Shown one piece after another: positions 16,782 through 25,480 of a DNA stretch of 64,000 bases. The stretch covers positions 62,001 to 126,000 of the forward strand of contig NZ_QPES01000002.1 of the NCBI RefSeq assembly GCF_009455685.1. Reading direction: 5' to 3'. The position numbers were made by a program, and so were the translations under genes. This DNA is from Paraburkholderia hayleyella (GTDB lineage: Bacteria > Pseudomonadota > Gammaproteobacteria > Burkholderiales > Burkholderiaceae). How positions within the stretch are numbered: position 1 is the stretch's first letter; the number at the start of each line of letters is the position of its first letter. The notes under the pieces were generated by a model. It ran no database searches and was not told the DNA's origin. It worked only from the letters and a program-made list of their open reading frames with translations.

Positions 16782-18772
16782 TGAGCGCCGCACCGGGTTC
16801 CGGCACCGGAGCGAATCCGCCTGAGCCGCTGCTGGAGCTGATCGGCGTGGGCCGCAGTTTTCCCGCTGGCGAGCGCGAGGTGAGCGTGCTGCGCGAGATC
16901 AACCTGACTATTTACGCGGGCGAGATTGTTGCCTTGATGGGGGCATCCGGTTCGGGCAAATCGACGCTGATGAATCTGCTCGGTTGCCTCGATCATCCCA
17001 GCACGGGGCGCTACCGCGTGGGCGGGCGCGAGACCGGCGAGCTCTCCAGCGACGAGCTGGCGCAGTTACGCCGCGAGCATTTCGGTTTTATTTTTCAGCG
17101 CTATCACCTGCTGCCGCATCTGAGCGCCGCGGGCAACGTCGAGATGCCCGCCATCTACGCAGGCGTGCCGCATGGGCCGCGCCACGCGCGAGCCGAAGCG
17201 CTGCTGGCGCGCCTCGGTCTGGCAGAGCGTGCGGAGCATCGCCCCAGCCAGTTGTCGGGCGGGCAGCAGCAGCGCGTGAGCATTGCCCGGGCGCTGATGA
17301 ATGGCGGCGAAGTGATTCTGGCCGATGAGCCCACCGGCGCACTGGATAGCAAAAGCGGCCAGGAGGTGATCCGCATTCTGCGCGAGCTGAATGCCCTGGG
17401 GCACACGGTCATCATCGTGACGCACGATGAAAAGGTCGCCGCCAACGCCCGGCGCATCATCGAACTCAGCGATGGCGTGATCGTCAGCGATCGCGTCAAC
17501 GAGCCGCCCGAAGAAGCCGTTGCGGTTGCGCCAGAAAGCCGCCTGCCACCGCATGAGCGGCGTCTGACGGCGAGTCTCGGACGTTTTGCCGAAGCGTTTC
17601 GCATGGCGTGGGTGGCGCTGGTATCGCACCGTTTGCGCACGGCTTTGACGATGCTGGGCATCATCATTGGCATCACTTCGGTGGTGTCGATCGTGGCGAT
17701 TGGCGCGGGAGCGAAGGCGTACATGCTCAAGGAGATCGGCGAGATGGGCACCACGACGATTAATCTTTACCCGGGCAAGGACTGGGGCGACATCAACGCC
17801 AGTTCGATCCTGACGCTCGTGCCCGCGGATGCCGCCGCATTGCGTGACCTGTATTACGTCGATAGCGTGACGCCTGGTGTGAGCCGTGGCCTGCTTTTGC
17901 GGCGCGGCAACGTCGACGTTAACGCCGAGGTGAATGGCGTGGGCGAAAGTTTTTTCCAGGTGCAGGGGATCAAGCTGGCGCAAGGCATCGCGTTTGGCGC
18001 CGATGATCTGCGCCGCCAGGCGCAGGTGGCCGTGATCGACGCCAACACCCAGCGCAAGCTTTTTGCGCACGGAGAAGATCCGCTGGGGCAGGTGATTCTG
18101 GTCGATAACCTGCCTTGCGTGGTGATAGGCGTGACCGCCGAAAAGAAAAGCCTGTTTGGCAGCAACAAGAGCCTCAACCTCTGGCTGCCCTACACCACGG
18201 CGAATGGCCGCCTCTTCGGGCAACAGTCGCTCGACAGCATCACCGTGCGGGTGCGCGATGGCCAGCCCGGCGCGGCGGCCGAAGCGGGCATCGTGCAGTT
18301 GATGACCCAACGCCATGGCCGCAAGGATTTTTTTACTTTCAACATGGACTCCGTCGCCAGGACGATGCAGCGCACGAGCCAGTCAATCACGCTACTGCTG
18401 TCGCTGATCGCGGTGATCTCGCTCGTGGTGGGCGGCATTGGCGTGATGAATATCATGCTGGTGTCGGTTACCGAGCGGACCCGTGAGATCGGCATTCGCA
18501 TGGCGGTGGGCGCGCGTCAGAGCGATGTGATGCAGCAGTTTCTGGTGGAGGCGGTGCTGGTTTGCCTGCTGGGCGGGGCGATTGGCGTAGCGCTGTCGTT
18601 TGCTTTTGGTGTGCTGTTTTCCCTGCTGGTTGACCAATGGAAAATGGTGTTTTCAGGGCTGTCGATTGCGCTGGCGGTAATTTGCTCGACGCTGATCGGC
18701 ATCGTCTTTGGCTTCGTGCCCGCGCGCAACGCATCGCGGCTCGATCCGGTCGATGCGCTGGCGCGCGACTAA
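16781..18772 (+). CDS. macB: MacB-like ABC transporter (ATPase-permease fusion)
   Basis: 663 aa. The N-terminal ATPase has Walker A GASGSGKST (about 50-58), signature LSGGQQQRVSIA (about 158-169) and Walker B VILADEPTGALD (about 178-189). After a linker come the first membrane helix (about 285-310), the large MacB periplasmic domain and three C-terminal FtsX-type helices (from about 535). MacB proteins are mechanotransmitters that push substrates from the periplasm through a TolC-like channel. It overlaps macA by 1 bp. The length is normal (E. coli MacB 648 aa). The substrate is unknown; export of a locally made peptide or siderophore is possible but not shown. Confidence 0.93.
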   Translation: MSAAPGSGTGANPPEPLLELIGVGRSFPAGEREVSVLREINLTIYAGEIVALMGASGSGKSTLMNLLGCLDHPSTGRYRVGGRETGELSSDELAQLRREHFGFIFQRYHLLPHLSAAGNVEMPAIYAGVPHGPRHARAEALLARLGLAERAEHRPSQLSGGQQQRVSIARALMNGGEVILADEPTGALDSKSGQEVIRILRELNALGHTVIIVTHDEKVAANARRIIELSDGVIVSDRVNEPPEEAVAVAPESRLPPHERRLTASLGRFAEAFRMAWVALVSHRLRTALTMLGIIIGITSVVSIVAIGAGAKAYMLKEIGEMGTTTINLYPGKDWGDINASSILTLVPADAAALRDLYYVDSVTPGVSRGLLLRRGNVDVNAEVNGVGESFFQVQGIKLAQGIAFGADDLRRQAQVAVIDANTQRKLFAHGEDPLGQVILVDNLPCVVIGVTAEKKSLFGSNKSLNLWLPYTTANGRLFGQQSLDSITVRVRDGQPGAAAEAGIVQLMTQRHGRKDFFTFNMDSVARTMQRTSQSITLLLSLIAVISLVVGGIGVMNIMLVSVTERTREIGIRMAVGARQSDVMQQFLVEAVLVCLLGGAIGVALSFAFGVLFSLLVDQWKMVFSGLSIALAVICSTLIGIVFGFVPARNASRLDPVDALARD

Positions 18773-18804
18773 CACGACTAGCGCGACTGGACGAAGGCAA
18801 ATCG

Positions 18805-20295
18805 ATGCGGATTACTCAAGGTTTTCAAGGTTTTGGCAGAGGATGCGGCGGCGGGTGGCCTGGATGGGGCCATGTCCTGCTGGCCTGCATCCTGGCCGGG
18901 CTCGCGGGCTGCGTCACGTCGGGGCGCGAGGCGGTGCCCGCCGTGCCCCTGCCGCTGCAGTGGTCGGGTGTGGCCCATGCGCCTGAAGCGGCCCCCACGC
19001 TGGCCATGGCAGCCTCATCCTTGCCGCCGCCGGCTGCTCCTTCATCTCCATCCGCGCCAGCCGTGGCATCGACGACGGATGCATGGTGGCAAAGCTTCGG
19101 CGACCCCGTGCTCGACCAGCTTATTAGCCGTGTGCTGGTGGTCAATAACGATCTGGCTGCGGCGGGTATCCGGACGTATCGGGCCCGTTTGCAGGCTGGG
19201 CTGGTCGATACCAACCTGACGCCTACGGTGAGTGTAAGTGCCAATGGCCAGGTGGCGCGCACGCTGGATACGCACCGCATGAGCCGTGGCAACAGCCTGA
19301 ATGCCTCGCTGAGTTATGAGCTGGATCTCTGGGGCAAGCTTGCGGCGCAACGTGATGCGGCGGCCTGGGAGGTCCAGGCCAGCGACGAAGACCGCGATGC
19401 GGCACGGCTTGCGCTGATTGGCACGACTGCATCGGTGTACTGGCAACTGGGCTATCTGAACCGCCAGATTGCGTTGAATGAAGCCAATATCGTCGCGGCT
19501 GAACGCACCCTCGCGCTGGTGCAAAGCCGTTATGCCGCGGGTGCGGTATCGGGCCTTGATCTGGCGCAAGCCGAGCAAAGTGTTTCCAGCCAGCGCGCCG
19601 CGCAAACCCAGTTTTTGCAACAGCGCGAGGAAAACCGCAATGCGCTGGCGATTCTCTTCGATCAGCCGCCGCAATTTCGCATGGATGAACCTCGTACTTT
19701 GCCGCTCGGCCCGCTGCCCGTTGTGCCAGCGGGCTTGCCCGCCGAACTGCTGGGCCGCCGTCCGGACCTGCAAGCGGCCGAGTTTCGTTTGCGCGTGGCG
19801 CTGGCCAATGTCGACGCGACACGCCGCAGCTTCTATCCCAGCTTTACGCTAACGGGCAATCTGGGCACGAGCAGCGATTCGCTCGTGCGCGCATTGCAAA
19901 ACCCGGTGGCGACGCTGGGCCTTGGGCTGGCGCTGCCCTTGATTCAATGGAACACGATGCAGCTCAATGTGAAGGTGTCGCAAAGCCAGTACGACGAGGC
20001 TGTGCTGCTGTTCAGGCAGCGGCTGTATGGCGCGCTGGCCGAGGTGGAGAACGCGCTGTCGGCGCGGCAGCAACTGGACGACGAAGCGCAGCAACGTGCG
20101 TTGGCGCTAGCCCAGGCGATGCGTGCCGAGACACTGGCACAAATGCGCTTTCGCGCTGGCGCGACCGGGGTCCAGCCCTGGATCGACATGCAGCAAAGCG
20201 TGCGCGAAGCCCAGGCGGCGCAGTTGTCGAACCAGCTTAACCGCCTCAATAACCGGATGAACTTGTATAAAGCACTGGGCGGTGGGCAAGGCTAA
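18805..20295 (+). CDS. NodT-family outer-membrane efflux lipoprotein
   Basis: About 496 aa from the ATG at 18805, 32 bp after macB. It has a lipoprotein signal peptide with lipobox LAGC (VLLACILAGLAGC, about 24-36). The linker after it is low-complexity Pro/Ala/Ser (about 60-90). Two OEP (TolC-like) repeats follow, including SLSYELDLWGKL and the second-repeat GRRPDLQAAEFRLRVALA. It should form the trimeric outer-membrane duct for MacA-MacB. Length and domain order are normal for NodT/OprM-type factors. It closes the macAB operon; the DUF2783 gene follows after 64 bp. Confidence 0.92.
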   Translation: MRITQGFQGFGRGCGGGWPGWGHVLLACILAGLAGCVTSGREAVPAVPLPLQWSGVAHAPEAAPTLAMAASSLPPPAAPSSPSAPAVASTTDAWWQSFGDPVLDQLISRVLVVNNDLAAAGIRTYRARLQAGLVDTNLTPTVSVSANGQVARTLDTHRMSRGNSLNASLSYELDLWGKLAAQRDAAAWEVQASDEDRDAARLALIGTTASVYWQLGYLNRQIALNEANIVAAERTLALVQSRYAAGAVSGLDLAQAEQSVSSQRAAQTQFLQQREENRNALAILFDQPPQFRMDEPRTLPLGPLPVVPAGLPAELLGRRPDLQAAEFRLRVALANVDATRRSFYPSFTLTGNLGTSSDSLVRALQNPVATLGLGLALPLIQWNTMQLNVKVSQSQYDEAVLLFRQRLYGALAEVENALSARQQLDDEAQQRALALAQAMRAETLAQMRFRAGATGVQPWIDMQQSVREAQAAQLSNQLNRLNNRMNLYKALGGGQG

Positions 20296-20359
20296 AGGCC
20301 CGGTCTTCCTGCCTTGGCGCTCATGCTGGTCCCCGCAGGTCTATCTCAATGGAGTCGTC

Positions 20360-20641
20360 ATGCCGCTTGATACGTCACCCAGTTCCTCGCCCTCGTTGCC
20401 TGCGTTGTCTGCGTTGCCTGTGCCTGCGTTAAATACCCAGCCCAATCTGACTCATCCCGACGATTTCTATGAAGCGCTCATCGACATGCATCGTGATTGC
20501 GACGAAGCGCAAAGCCAGGCGGTCAATGCACGATTGATCCTGCTGCTGGCCAATCACATCGGCGACCAGGCGGTGCTGCTCGAAGCCATGCGCCAGGCGC
20601 GGCTTGGCGCCGAACCGGGCCGTTTCCCCGCTCATGACTAG
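20360..20641 (+). CDS. DUF2783-like small protein, 93 aa
   Basis: The conserved core is DDFYEALIDMHRDCDEAQSQ, followed by NARLILLLANHIGDQAVLLEA (about residues 32-75), as in DUF2783 proteins. The ATG at 20360 has GGAG 9 bases upstream. The N-terminal 25 residues are Pro/Leu/Ser-rich and encoded by partly repetitive sequence. As I recall, DUF2783 genes usually sit directly beside FAD monooxygenase/MBL operons of the type found at 12574-15431. Here macAB-OMF lies between. The biochemical role is unknown. Confidence 0.75.
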   Translation: MPLDTSPSSSPSLPALSALPVPALNTQPNLTHPDDFYEALIDMHRDCDEAQSQAVNARLILLLANHIGDQAVLLEAMRQARLGAEPGRFPAHD

Positions 20642-20677
20642 CCTCGGCTTATCCGGCGTGGCGCTGGGCCGTCCCGC

Positions 20678-21451
20678 ATGCCTGCTGTTGTGCCGCTGAG
20701 TGTGCCGCTGCGGCTCGTGAGCGTCACTCACGCAGGGCCGCCTGAAGTGGCGTTGTGGCAGGTTGCGCTGAGGTCTGAGGACGAGGGCGCCTTCGATGTT
20801 GTGCCCGATGCCGCGTGCCTCGCGCTGCTGTCGGCGGACGAGCGGCGCCAGGCCCAGGCCTTCCAGCGCCATGAAGACGTCTTGCGTTTCGTCACCGTGC
20901 GCGCCGCGTTGCGTGTGTTGCTCGGCCACGCGCTGAACCGTGCGCCGCACACGCTGGCGCTGACGCGTGACGCTCATGGCCGTCCCCAGCTCGCCGGGGC
21001 AGCACCAGGCGGGCTCGATTTCAATGTCTCTCATGCCGGTGCTTACGGCTTGATTGCGCTGTCCACGGCGGCGTCTGTGGCGTCTGCGGCTTCTGGATAT
21101 CGGGTGGGTGTCGATCTCGAAGTGTGCCGTTCAGCGTTCGACTGGCGCTCGGTGGCGGCGTTGACGCTGGATCATGAGGAACAGGCTGAACTTGCCGCGC
21201 TCGAGAGCGCCGCAGCGCAGCGCGCGGCGTTCTTCGAGAGTTGGGTAGCCAAGGAGGCGTTATTGAAGGCCGCTGGCGTAGGCATCACGGAGGGGCTGAA
21301 TATCGCGCCGCTGTATCCGCGTCGGGGCGAACAGGAGCGGGTCGAATGGCGTGCCGCTACGCAGGCGCGCTGGCCCGGTTTTGCTGCGTGCTGGGTCGCC
21401 GCACCCGAGGGCTATTGCGCCTGTCTGGCGTGGTCGGCGCGCGGCGCATAG
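20678..21451 (+). CDS. 4'-phosphopantetheinyl transferase, Sfp type
   Basis: 257 aa with the Sfp-type signature: GLDFNVSHAG (about 110-119), VGVDLEVCR (about 143-151, Mg-binding Asp and Glu) and FFESWVAKEALLKAAG (about 187-202). The enzyme moves phosphopantetheine from CoA to the Ser of carrier domains. The window encodes an NRPS with five carrier domains, so it is the natural activating enzyme for OrbI and OrbJ, although it lies outside that locus. That link is inference. Other ATG codons exist just downstream, so the first 5-10 residues are uncertain. Confidence 0.9.
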   Translation: MPAVVPLSVPLRLVSVTHAGPPEVALWQVALRSEDEGAFDVVPDAACLALLSADERRQAQAFQRHEDVLRFVTVRAALRVLLGHALNRAPHTLALTRDAHGRPQLAGAAPGGLDFNVSHAGAYGLIALSTAASVASAASGYRVGVDLEVCRSAFDWRSVAALTLDHEEQAELAALESAAAQRAAFFESWVAKEALLKAAGVGITEGLNIAPLYPRRGEQERVEWRAATQARWPGFAACWVAAPEGYCACLAWSARGA

Positions 21452-21478
21452 GTCTATCGCGCGCTACGGTGAATCGCG

Positions 21479-22666
21479 CTAGTTCGCGTCAGCCCCATGA
21501 AACGTTTTCACGGGATGCCACACCCCACCTTGAACCTGGTACACCGTGATGGCGCTGTTCCGAAGGTCGCCCAACGGATCAAAGCGAATACGTCCCGTGA
21601 CGCCCGTATAGTCAGTTTGTGCCAGCTTGGGTAAATAGTCCGCTGGCTTTGCCGATCCGGCTGCCTGCATGGCATTGGCCAGCATCATGGTGGCATCGTA
21701 GCTATTGGGCGCATACAGCTGAATAGGCGTATTGAAACGTGCCCGGAAGCGCCGTTCAAAATCCGCGTAGTCAGGCAAGTTTTCCTTTTGCGCGCCAGGG
21801 CTCGATGCGTAAGTGCCTTCCGCCACCTCGGGCCCCGCCAGAGAAATTAACGCGGGCGTGCGCATGCCGTCGGCGCCGAGCAGGGGCGTTTTTATCCCGA
21901 GCCCATGCATCTGTTTGAGCAGCGGCCCCGCCTGGGCATCCATTCCCGCGTAAAAAACCAGATCGGGTGTGAGTTTCTTGATGCCGGTCAAGATGCCTCG
22001 AAAATCAACCGCATGATCGTTCGTATATTCATGGGCCACGATGGTTGCGCCCTGCGTTTTAACCGTGCGCTCGAATTCATCCACTTGACCCTGACTAGCC
22101 GCGCTGCGATCGTCGATCAGCACAATGCGTTTAGCCCCCAAGGTTTCGCTGGCGAAGCGGCCCAGTGCCTGGCTCTGGATGGTGTCGTTGGCAATGTCAC
22201 GAAATGCCGTTTTAAAGCCCTGGTGCGTGTAAGCCGGATTGGTTGCCGAGGGCGAGATTTGCGCAATACCGGCTTTGGCGTAAATGGCGGACGCGGGAAT
22301 GGTGGTGCCTGAATTCCAGTGCCCGACTACGCCGGCAACGTCTGCGTCAACCAGCCGCTGCGCAACAACGGTGGCTTGTTGCGGGCTGGCCGCATCGTCT
22401 TCCGAAATCATTTCGAAGCGGACCGGTTTGCCGCCGAGGGTTCGATGCTCGGCATTCAGGGCCTCGATGGCGAGTTCCACCCCGTGCTCATTATCTTTGC
22501 CCAAATGCGCTTGCGGCCCCGTAAGCTGGCCCGCATGGCCAATCCTGATGACCAGCGGGGCATCTTTGGCCGCGACACGAGCGCTGGCCTTGTCCGCTTC
22601 AGACTCTTTGCCACAGCCCGCCAGCAGCATGACGACAGTGCAACCTAATACGAATAAACGATTCAT
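21479..22666 (-). CDS. Branched-chain amino-acid-type ABC binding lipoprotein (LivK-like)
   Basis: About 395 aa. The lipoprotein signal MNRLFVLGCTVVMLLAGC makes Cys18 the lipidated residue, so this binding protein is membrane-anchored. The periplasmic-binding fold type 1 follows: IRIGHAGQLTGPQAHLGKDN (about 41-60), WNSGTTIPAS (about 118-127) and YDATMMLANAM near the end. This is the Leu/Ile/Val receptor family. A GTG 9 bp upstream is also in frame, but GAGAG lies 8 bases before the ATG at 22666. No permease or ATPase gene is adjacent, so its partner is encoded elsewhere or it serves as a sensor. Confidence 0.88.
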   Translation of the reverse strand: MNRLFVLGCTVVMLLAGCGKESEADKASARVAAKDAPLVIRIGHAGQLTGPQAHLGKDNEHGVELAIEALNAEHRTLGGKPVRFEMISEDDAASPQQATVVAQRLVDADVAGVVGHWNSGTTIPASAIYAKAGIAQISPSATNPAYTHQGFKTAFRDIANDTIQSQALGRFASETLGAKRIVLIDDRSAASQGQVDEFERTVKTQGATIVAHEYTNDHAVDFRGILTGIKKLTPDLVFYAGMDAQAGPLLKQMHGLGIKTPLLGADGMRTPALISLAGPEVAEGTYASSPGAQKENLPDYADFERRFRARFNTPIQLYAPNSYDATMMLANAMQAAGSAKPADYLPKLAQTDYTGVTGRIRFDPLGDLRNSAITVYQVQGGVWHPVKTFHGADAN

Positions 22667-22743
22667 GTAAAACACTCTCGCGTGACAGAAGATTAAACGG
22701 CAAGTTAACCATGCTTAAAGCGCGTCAGGGGGATTTATGCTAA

Positions 22744-23826
22744 TCATTTACGCATTGTTGCAAGCAGTAAATTTCGGATTTCAGACGGGTTCGATATGAT
22801 AAAAAGCTTGTATTTGAGGAAATTTTTATTCAGCGCGAGGTCTTTTAGCTTGTGAGCGAGCAAGGCTAGTTTTAGCACTAAAATATCGGAGCATGGGATT
22901 TTATTCTTAATAATATGATCAATGGCTTTGCGGATTTCTTTTTTTGATTTATTGGTGCGGATGTAAGAAATATTTTTTATTTCTTGTTCCAGGGCTTTGA
23001 TTTTCGCGTTAATCGTCGTGCTGTCTATTGGCGTGTCCGGCGGGGATTTTAAATCTTCCATGCTGGAATAAATTCGATATTTTACGGCCGTGATGGCTTC
23101 CATGATTTTTTCCAGGGATCTAAGCTCGCCCTGTAGCTCATGGGAATCGAGTGTTTTCGCTTTCTGTTCTGTTTCGGTGTAAATTTTCTGTGTGGCTTTC
23201 TGAAGATCGTGATTGTATTTTAATTCGGTATTTATTATATTGATATTTTTTTTATGCTGATCTATTGCCTTGTTCAATGAGTCGATTTTCAGGCTGCTTT
23301 CATGAAGATCCCGATACATCTGTTCAAGCTCTGGAAACACTTTATCGAGCAATAAACTGTCGCCTGGCAATTTTTTTTCTGTCTCAATAATTTTGGTATC
23401 TGCGCTCGAGTACCTGTTCATCATGTTAAAAATAGTATCAAGTACCGGTGCTGCGGCTGCATGCGTCACATGTTTCGCCAATAATTGCGACAAGGTATTT
23501 CTGGTTTCATTATTTTTTTCAAGAAATTCGAAAGCGTTTTTATTGGTATAGAATTTTAAATTTTCATGCAGGCCATCAAGAAAATTTTTGTAATCAACGG
23601 TGCTGAACTTGATTGAGCTGGAATCTTCCGGGTCAAGCTGCAACAGAACTGATGAATCAAGCCTGGATAAATCAAAATGGATTGTCGAGTTTTCTTCGAC
23701 GTTAATCCGGTTTTTGCCCGCTTCCATCTGATATGGGCTGTCGTCACCTCCCGGGGTGATGTTATTCACAACATGGGGTTGATGGTTTTTATTGAGCGGA
23801 AGATATCTCAGGAAGTTTTTTATCAC
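22744..23826 (-). CDS. AT-rich coiled-coil protein, 360 aa
   Basis: I do not recognise a family. The protein is Lys/Asn/Ile-rich and encoded by DNA much more AT-rich than its neighbours, a sign of acquisition. Residues 1-55 look disordered. About 95-135 is helical. A long heptad-like coiled coil runs about 155-285 (LEQMYRDLHESSLKIDSLNK, ELRSLEKIMEAITAVKYRI, INAKIKALEQEIKNI). The end is Lys/Leu-rich. There is no Sec signal. A GGAAC-N15-GTTAC element on the same strand ends 180 bp upstream of the start, placing it with the ankyrin genes. It may be a secreted effector, which is inference. Confidence 0.75.
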   Translation of the reverse strand: MIKNFLRYLPLNKNHQPHVVNNITPGGDDSPYQMEAGKNRINVEENSTIHFDLSRLDSSVLLQLDPEDSSSIKFSTVDYKNFLDGLHENLKFYTNKNAFEFLEKNNETRNTLSQLLAKHVTHAAAAPVLDTIFNMMNRYSSADTKIIETEKKLPGDSLLLDKVFPELEQMYRDLHESSLKIDSLNKAIDQHKKNINIINTELKYNHDLQKATQKIYTETEQKAKTLDSHELQGELRSLEKIMEAITAVKYRIYSSMEDLKSPPDTPIDSTTINAKIKALEQEIKNISYIRTNKSKKEIRKAIDHIIKNKIPCSDILVLKLALLAHKLKDLALNKNFLKYKLFIISNPSEIRNLLLATMRK

Positions 23827-24006
23827 TTAATTCTCCAGAAGTATTGATTAAAATAAATCAGAATATTTTTAATAAAAAATTTGATAAATTAAATATATTT
23901 TTTGACTGAAGCAGTAGCGTTAGATTAAAATCAGCTGGCCTTGCCCGTTCATGAATTAAAATGCAGCTATTAAACTGGCGGTTCAGGATGCTTATGCGAA
24001 TGCTAA

Positions 24007-24031
24007 GTAACTAAACCAGTTGAATAGTTCC
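24007..24031 (-). promoter_or_regulatory. GGAAC-N15-GTTAC element before the coiled-coil gene
   Basis: On the minus strand GGAAC (24031-24027) and GTTAC (24011-24007) are 15 bases apart. The flank GTTACTTAG is identical to the copy before ankyrin gene E. The intergenic region 23827-24277 is otherwise very AT-rich near the coiled-coil gene. It also holds the orbS Fur-box region on the other strand. Confidence 0.7.
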
Positions 24032-24212
24032 AAAATGCGATGCTCTGATTAACTTCACCGCTTTGGCGTCACGGCAAACACCAAGCCGCTATAACCGGTA
24101 TAGCCACGAAAAGCCGCGCCCGCTCTCACGGTCCGCCTGGCGAAATAGCAACATTAATTCTTACATTTCTGTCGGAATAACACCTATGCATCGAAGGGAT
24201 ATTTACGCATCT

Positions 24213-24238
24213 TAAGTGAGAATGATTCGCATTCATGC
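24213..24238 (+). promoter_or_regulatory. Fur box in the orbS promoter region
   Basis: TGAGAATGATTCGCATTCA (24217-24235) contains the inverted repeat GAATG-N5-CATTC and matches the Fur consensus (GATAATGATAATCATTATC type) well. It lies about 40 bp before the orbS start, where bound Fe-Fur would block transcription. Confidence 0.75.
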
Positions 24239-24277
24239 TAGATTGCGCACCTCTGACCTGATGACGGAGTTGATCCG

Positions 24278-24958
24278 ATGGCTGAAGCACACGCGCAAGC
24301 GCTCCCCAGTCTTACCCGGCGGCGCTCGCTGCCTGTTTCCGCGGCATGCGCCGCTCCCTCGGCGGCGTATGCCGCTCATCACGGTTTGCTGGTGGAGGCA
24401 TTGATCGCCCAGCGGCCTATGCTGGTCAATCTGGCGCGCTCGTTTGTCACTTGCGTGAGCCTGGCTGAAGACGTGGTTCACGACGTGTTGCTCAAACTGA
24501 TCGGGTTTCCGAACCAGGACGCGATTCGTCAGCCGCGCGCTTATGTCACCAGGATGGTGCGCAATGCGTCCATTGACGTCTGCCGCCGTCAGGCGCTGGA
24601 AAGCACCTGGCGCGCCTGCGAAGAAGACGGCCTGAATGTGCCTTCCCCCGAACCCACTCCTGAAACGGCGCTCGTGACCCGCGACGCGTTGCAGCATGCG
24701 TTCGATGCGCTGGCGCAGTTGCCGGAGCGTACCCGGGCGGCATTCGAGCTGGTGCGCTTCAGCGAAGAGACGCTGCAGGAAACCGCGCGCCGGCTCAATG
24801 TGTCGCAAACGCTGGTGCATTTCATGGTGCGCGATGCAGCCCGGCATTGCGCCGACTGTGCGCTGGGCCGCAACACCGCGTTTCATCGGCCGCGCGCGGC
24901 GACAGCCATGAACGTACCGGTTCGGGTTAAAAAATCGCGTGCCTCAAACGTCAACTGA
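24278..24958 (+). CDS. orbS: OrbS-like extracytoplasmic-function sigma factor
   Basis: 226 aa. Region 2 is at about residues 30-110 (RSFVTCVSLAEDVVHDVLLKL and RAYVTRMVRNASIDVCRRQ). Region 4 is at about 140-195 (LAQLPERTRAAFELVRFSEE, LQETARRLNVSQTLVHFMV). It belongs to the PvdS/OrbS iron-starvation sigma group. The ATG has GGAG 8 bases upstream. A Fur box lies just before it. Three matching target promoters (TAAA-N17-CGTC) are in the window, the first within its own 3' end. It should switch on siderophore genes under iron limitation. No anti-sigma gene is adjacent, as usual for OrbS. Confidence 0.93.
   Translation: MAEAHAQALPSLTRRRSLPVSAACAAPSAAYAAHHGLLVEALIAQRPMLVNLARSFVTCVSLAEDVVHDVLLKLIGFPNQDAIRQPRAYVTRMVRNASIDVCRRQALESTWRACEEDGLNVPSPEPTPETALVTRDALQHAFDALAQLPERTRAAFELVRFSEETLQETARRLNVSQTLVHFMVRDAARHCADCALGRNTAFHRPRAATAMNVPVRVKKSRASNVN
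24928..24952 (+). promoter_or_regulatory. OrbS-type promoter for orbH operon
   Basis: TAAA (24928-24931), 17 bases, CGTC (24949-24952). This is the PvdS/OrbS iron-starvation promoter pattern. It overlaps the last 31 bp of orbS. It would drive orbH-G-C-D-F-B. Confidence 0.8.
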
Positions 24959-25113
24959 TTAACCCGGCTGGCATGGCGCATGACGTTAGCTGTATTGAAC
25001 GTCTGGGCCTGGCCCACGGGTCATTGACATTGATGTTGACGCCGCTGCGCCCGCCATGGGCGTGGTCCGATCCCTTCATTTTTAGCGTGCAGCACGCCTG
25101 CACCCCGGCAACC

Positions 25114-25398
25114 ATGAACCCGTCTCAGTCTGCTTCCCGCGCTTCCTCCTCTCCTGTTTCATCCTCTTCTTCCCCGAGTGCTGCTGATGCGGCGGATCCG
25201 GGCGAGACGGATTACACCGTCGTGATCAACGACGAAGAACAGTATTCGATCTGGCCGACGTTTCGTGCGGTGCCAGCGGGCTGGCGCGAGGTGGGCGTGC
25301 GCGGGACAAAAACCGTGTGCCTGGCACACATTGAGGTGGTCTGGACCGATATGCGTCCGGCTAGCCTGCGGCGTCATCTGGCTGCGCTTGAGCCTTGA
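25114..25398 (+). CDS. orbH: MbtH-like NRPS chaperone
   Basis: About 95 aa from the ATG at 25114; the open frame starts at 24973, but that would make it too long for the family. The first 30 residues are Ser/Ala-rich. The MbtH core follows: VVINDEEQYSIWP (about 36-48), VPAGWREVG (about 54-62) and WTDMRPASLRRHL (about 78-90), holding the conserved Ser, Trp and Trp-Thr-Asp. MbtH proteins bind A domains and allow adenylation, here of OrbI/OrbJ. It is the first gene behind the OrbS promoter at 24928. Confidence 0.92.
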   Translation: MNPSQSASRASSSPVSSSSSPSAADAADPGETDYTVVINDEEQYSIWPTFRAVPAGWREVGVRGTKTVCLAHIEVVWTDMRPASLRRHLAALEP

Positions 25399-25480
25399 GC
25401 CTTGAGCTGCTCGAGAGGGCTTGGCCTGCCCGCATGCATGACTTCCGCGATTCCCTTGATTCAGGACACCAGGACACTCT

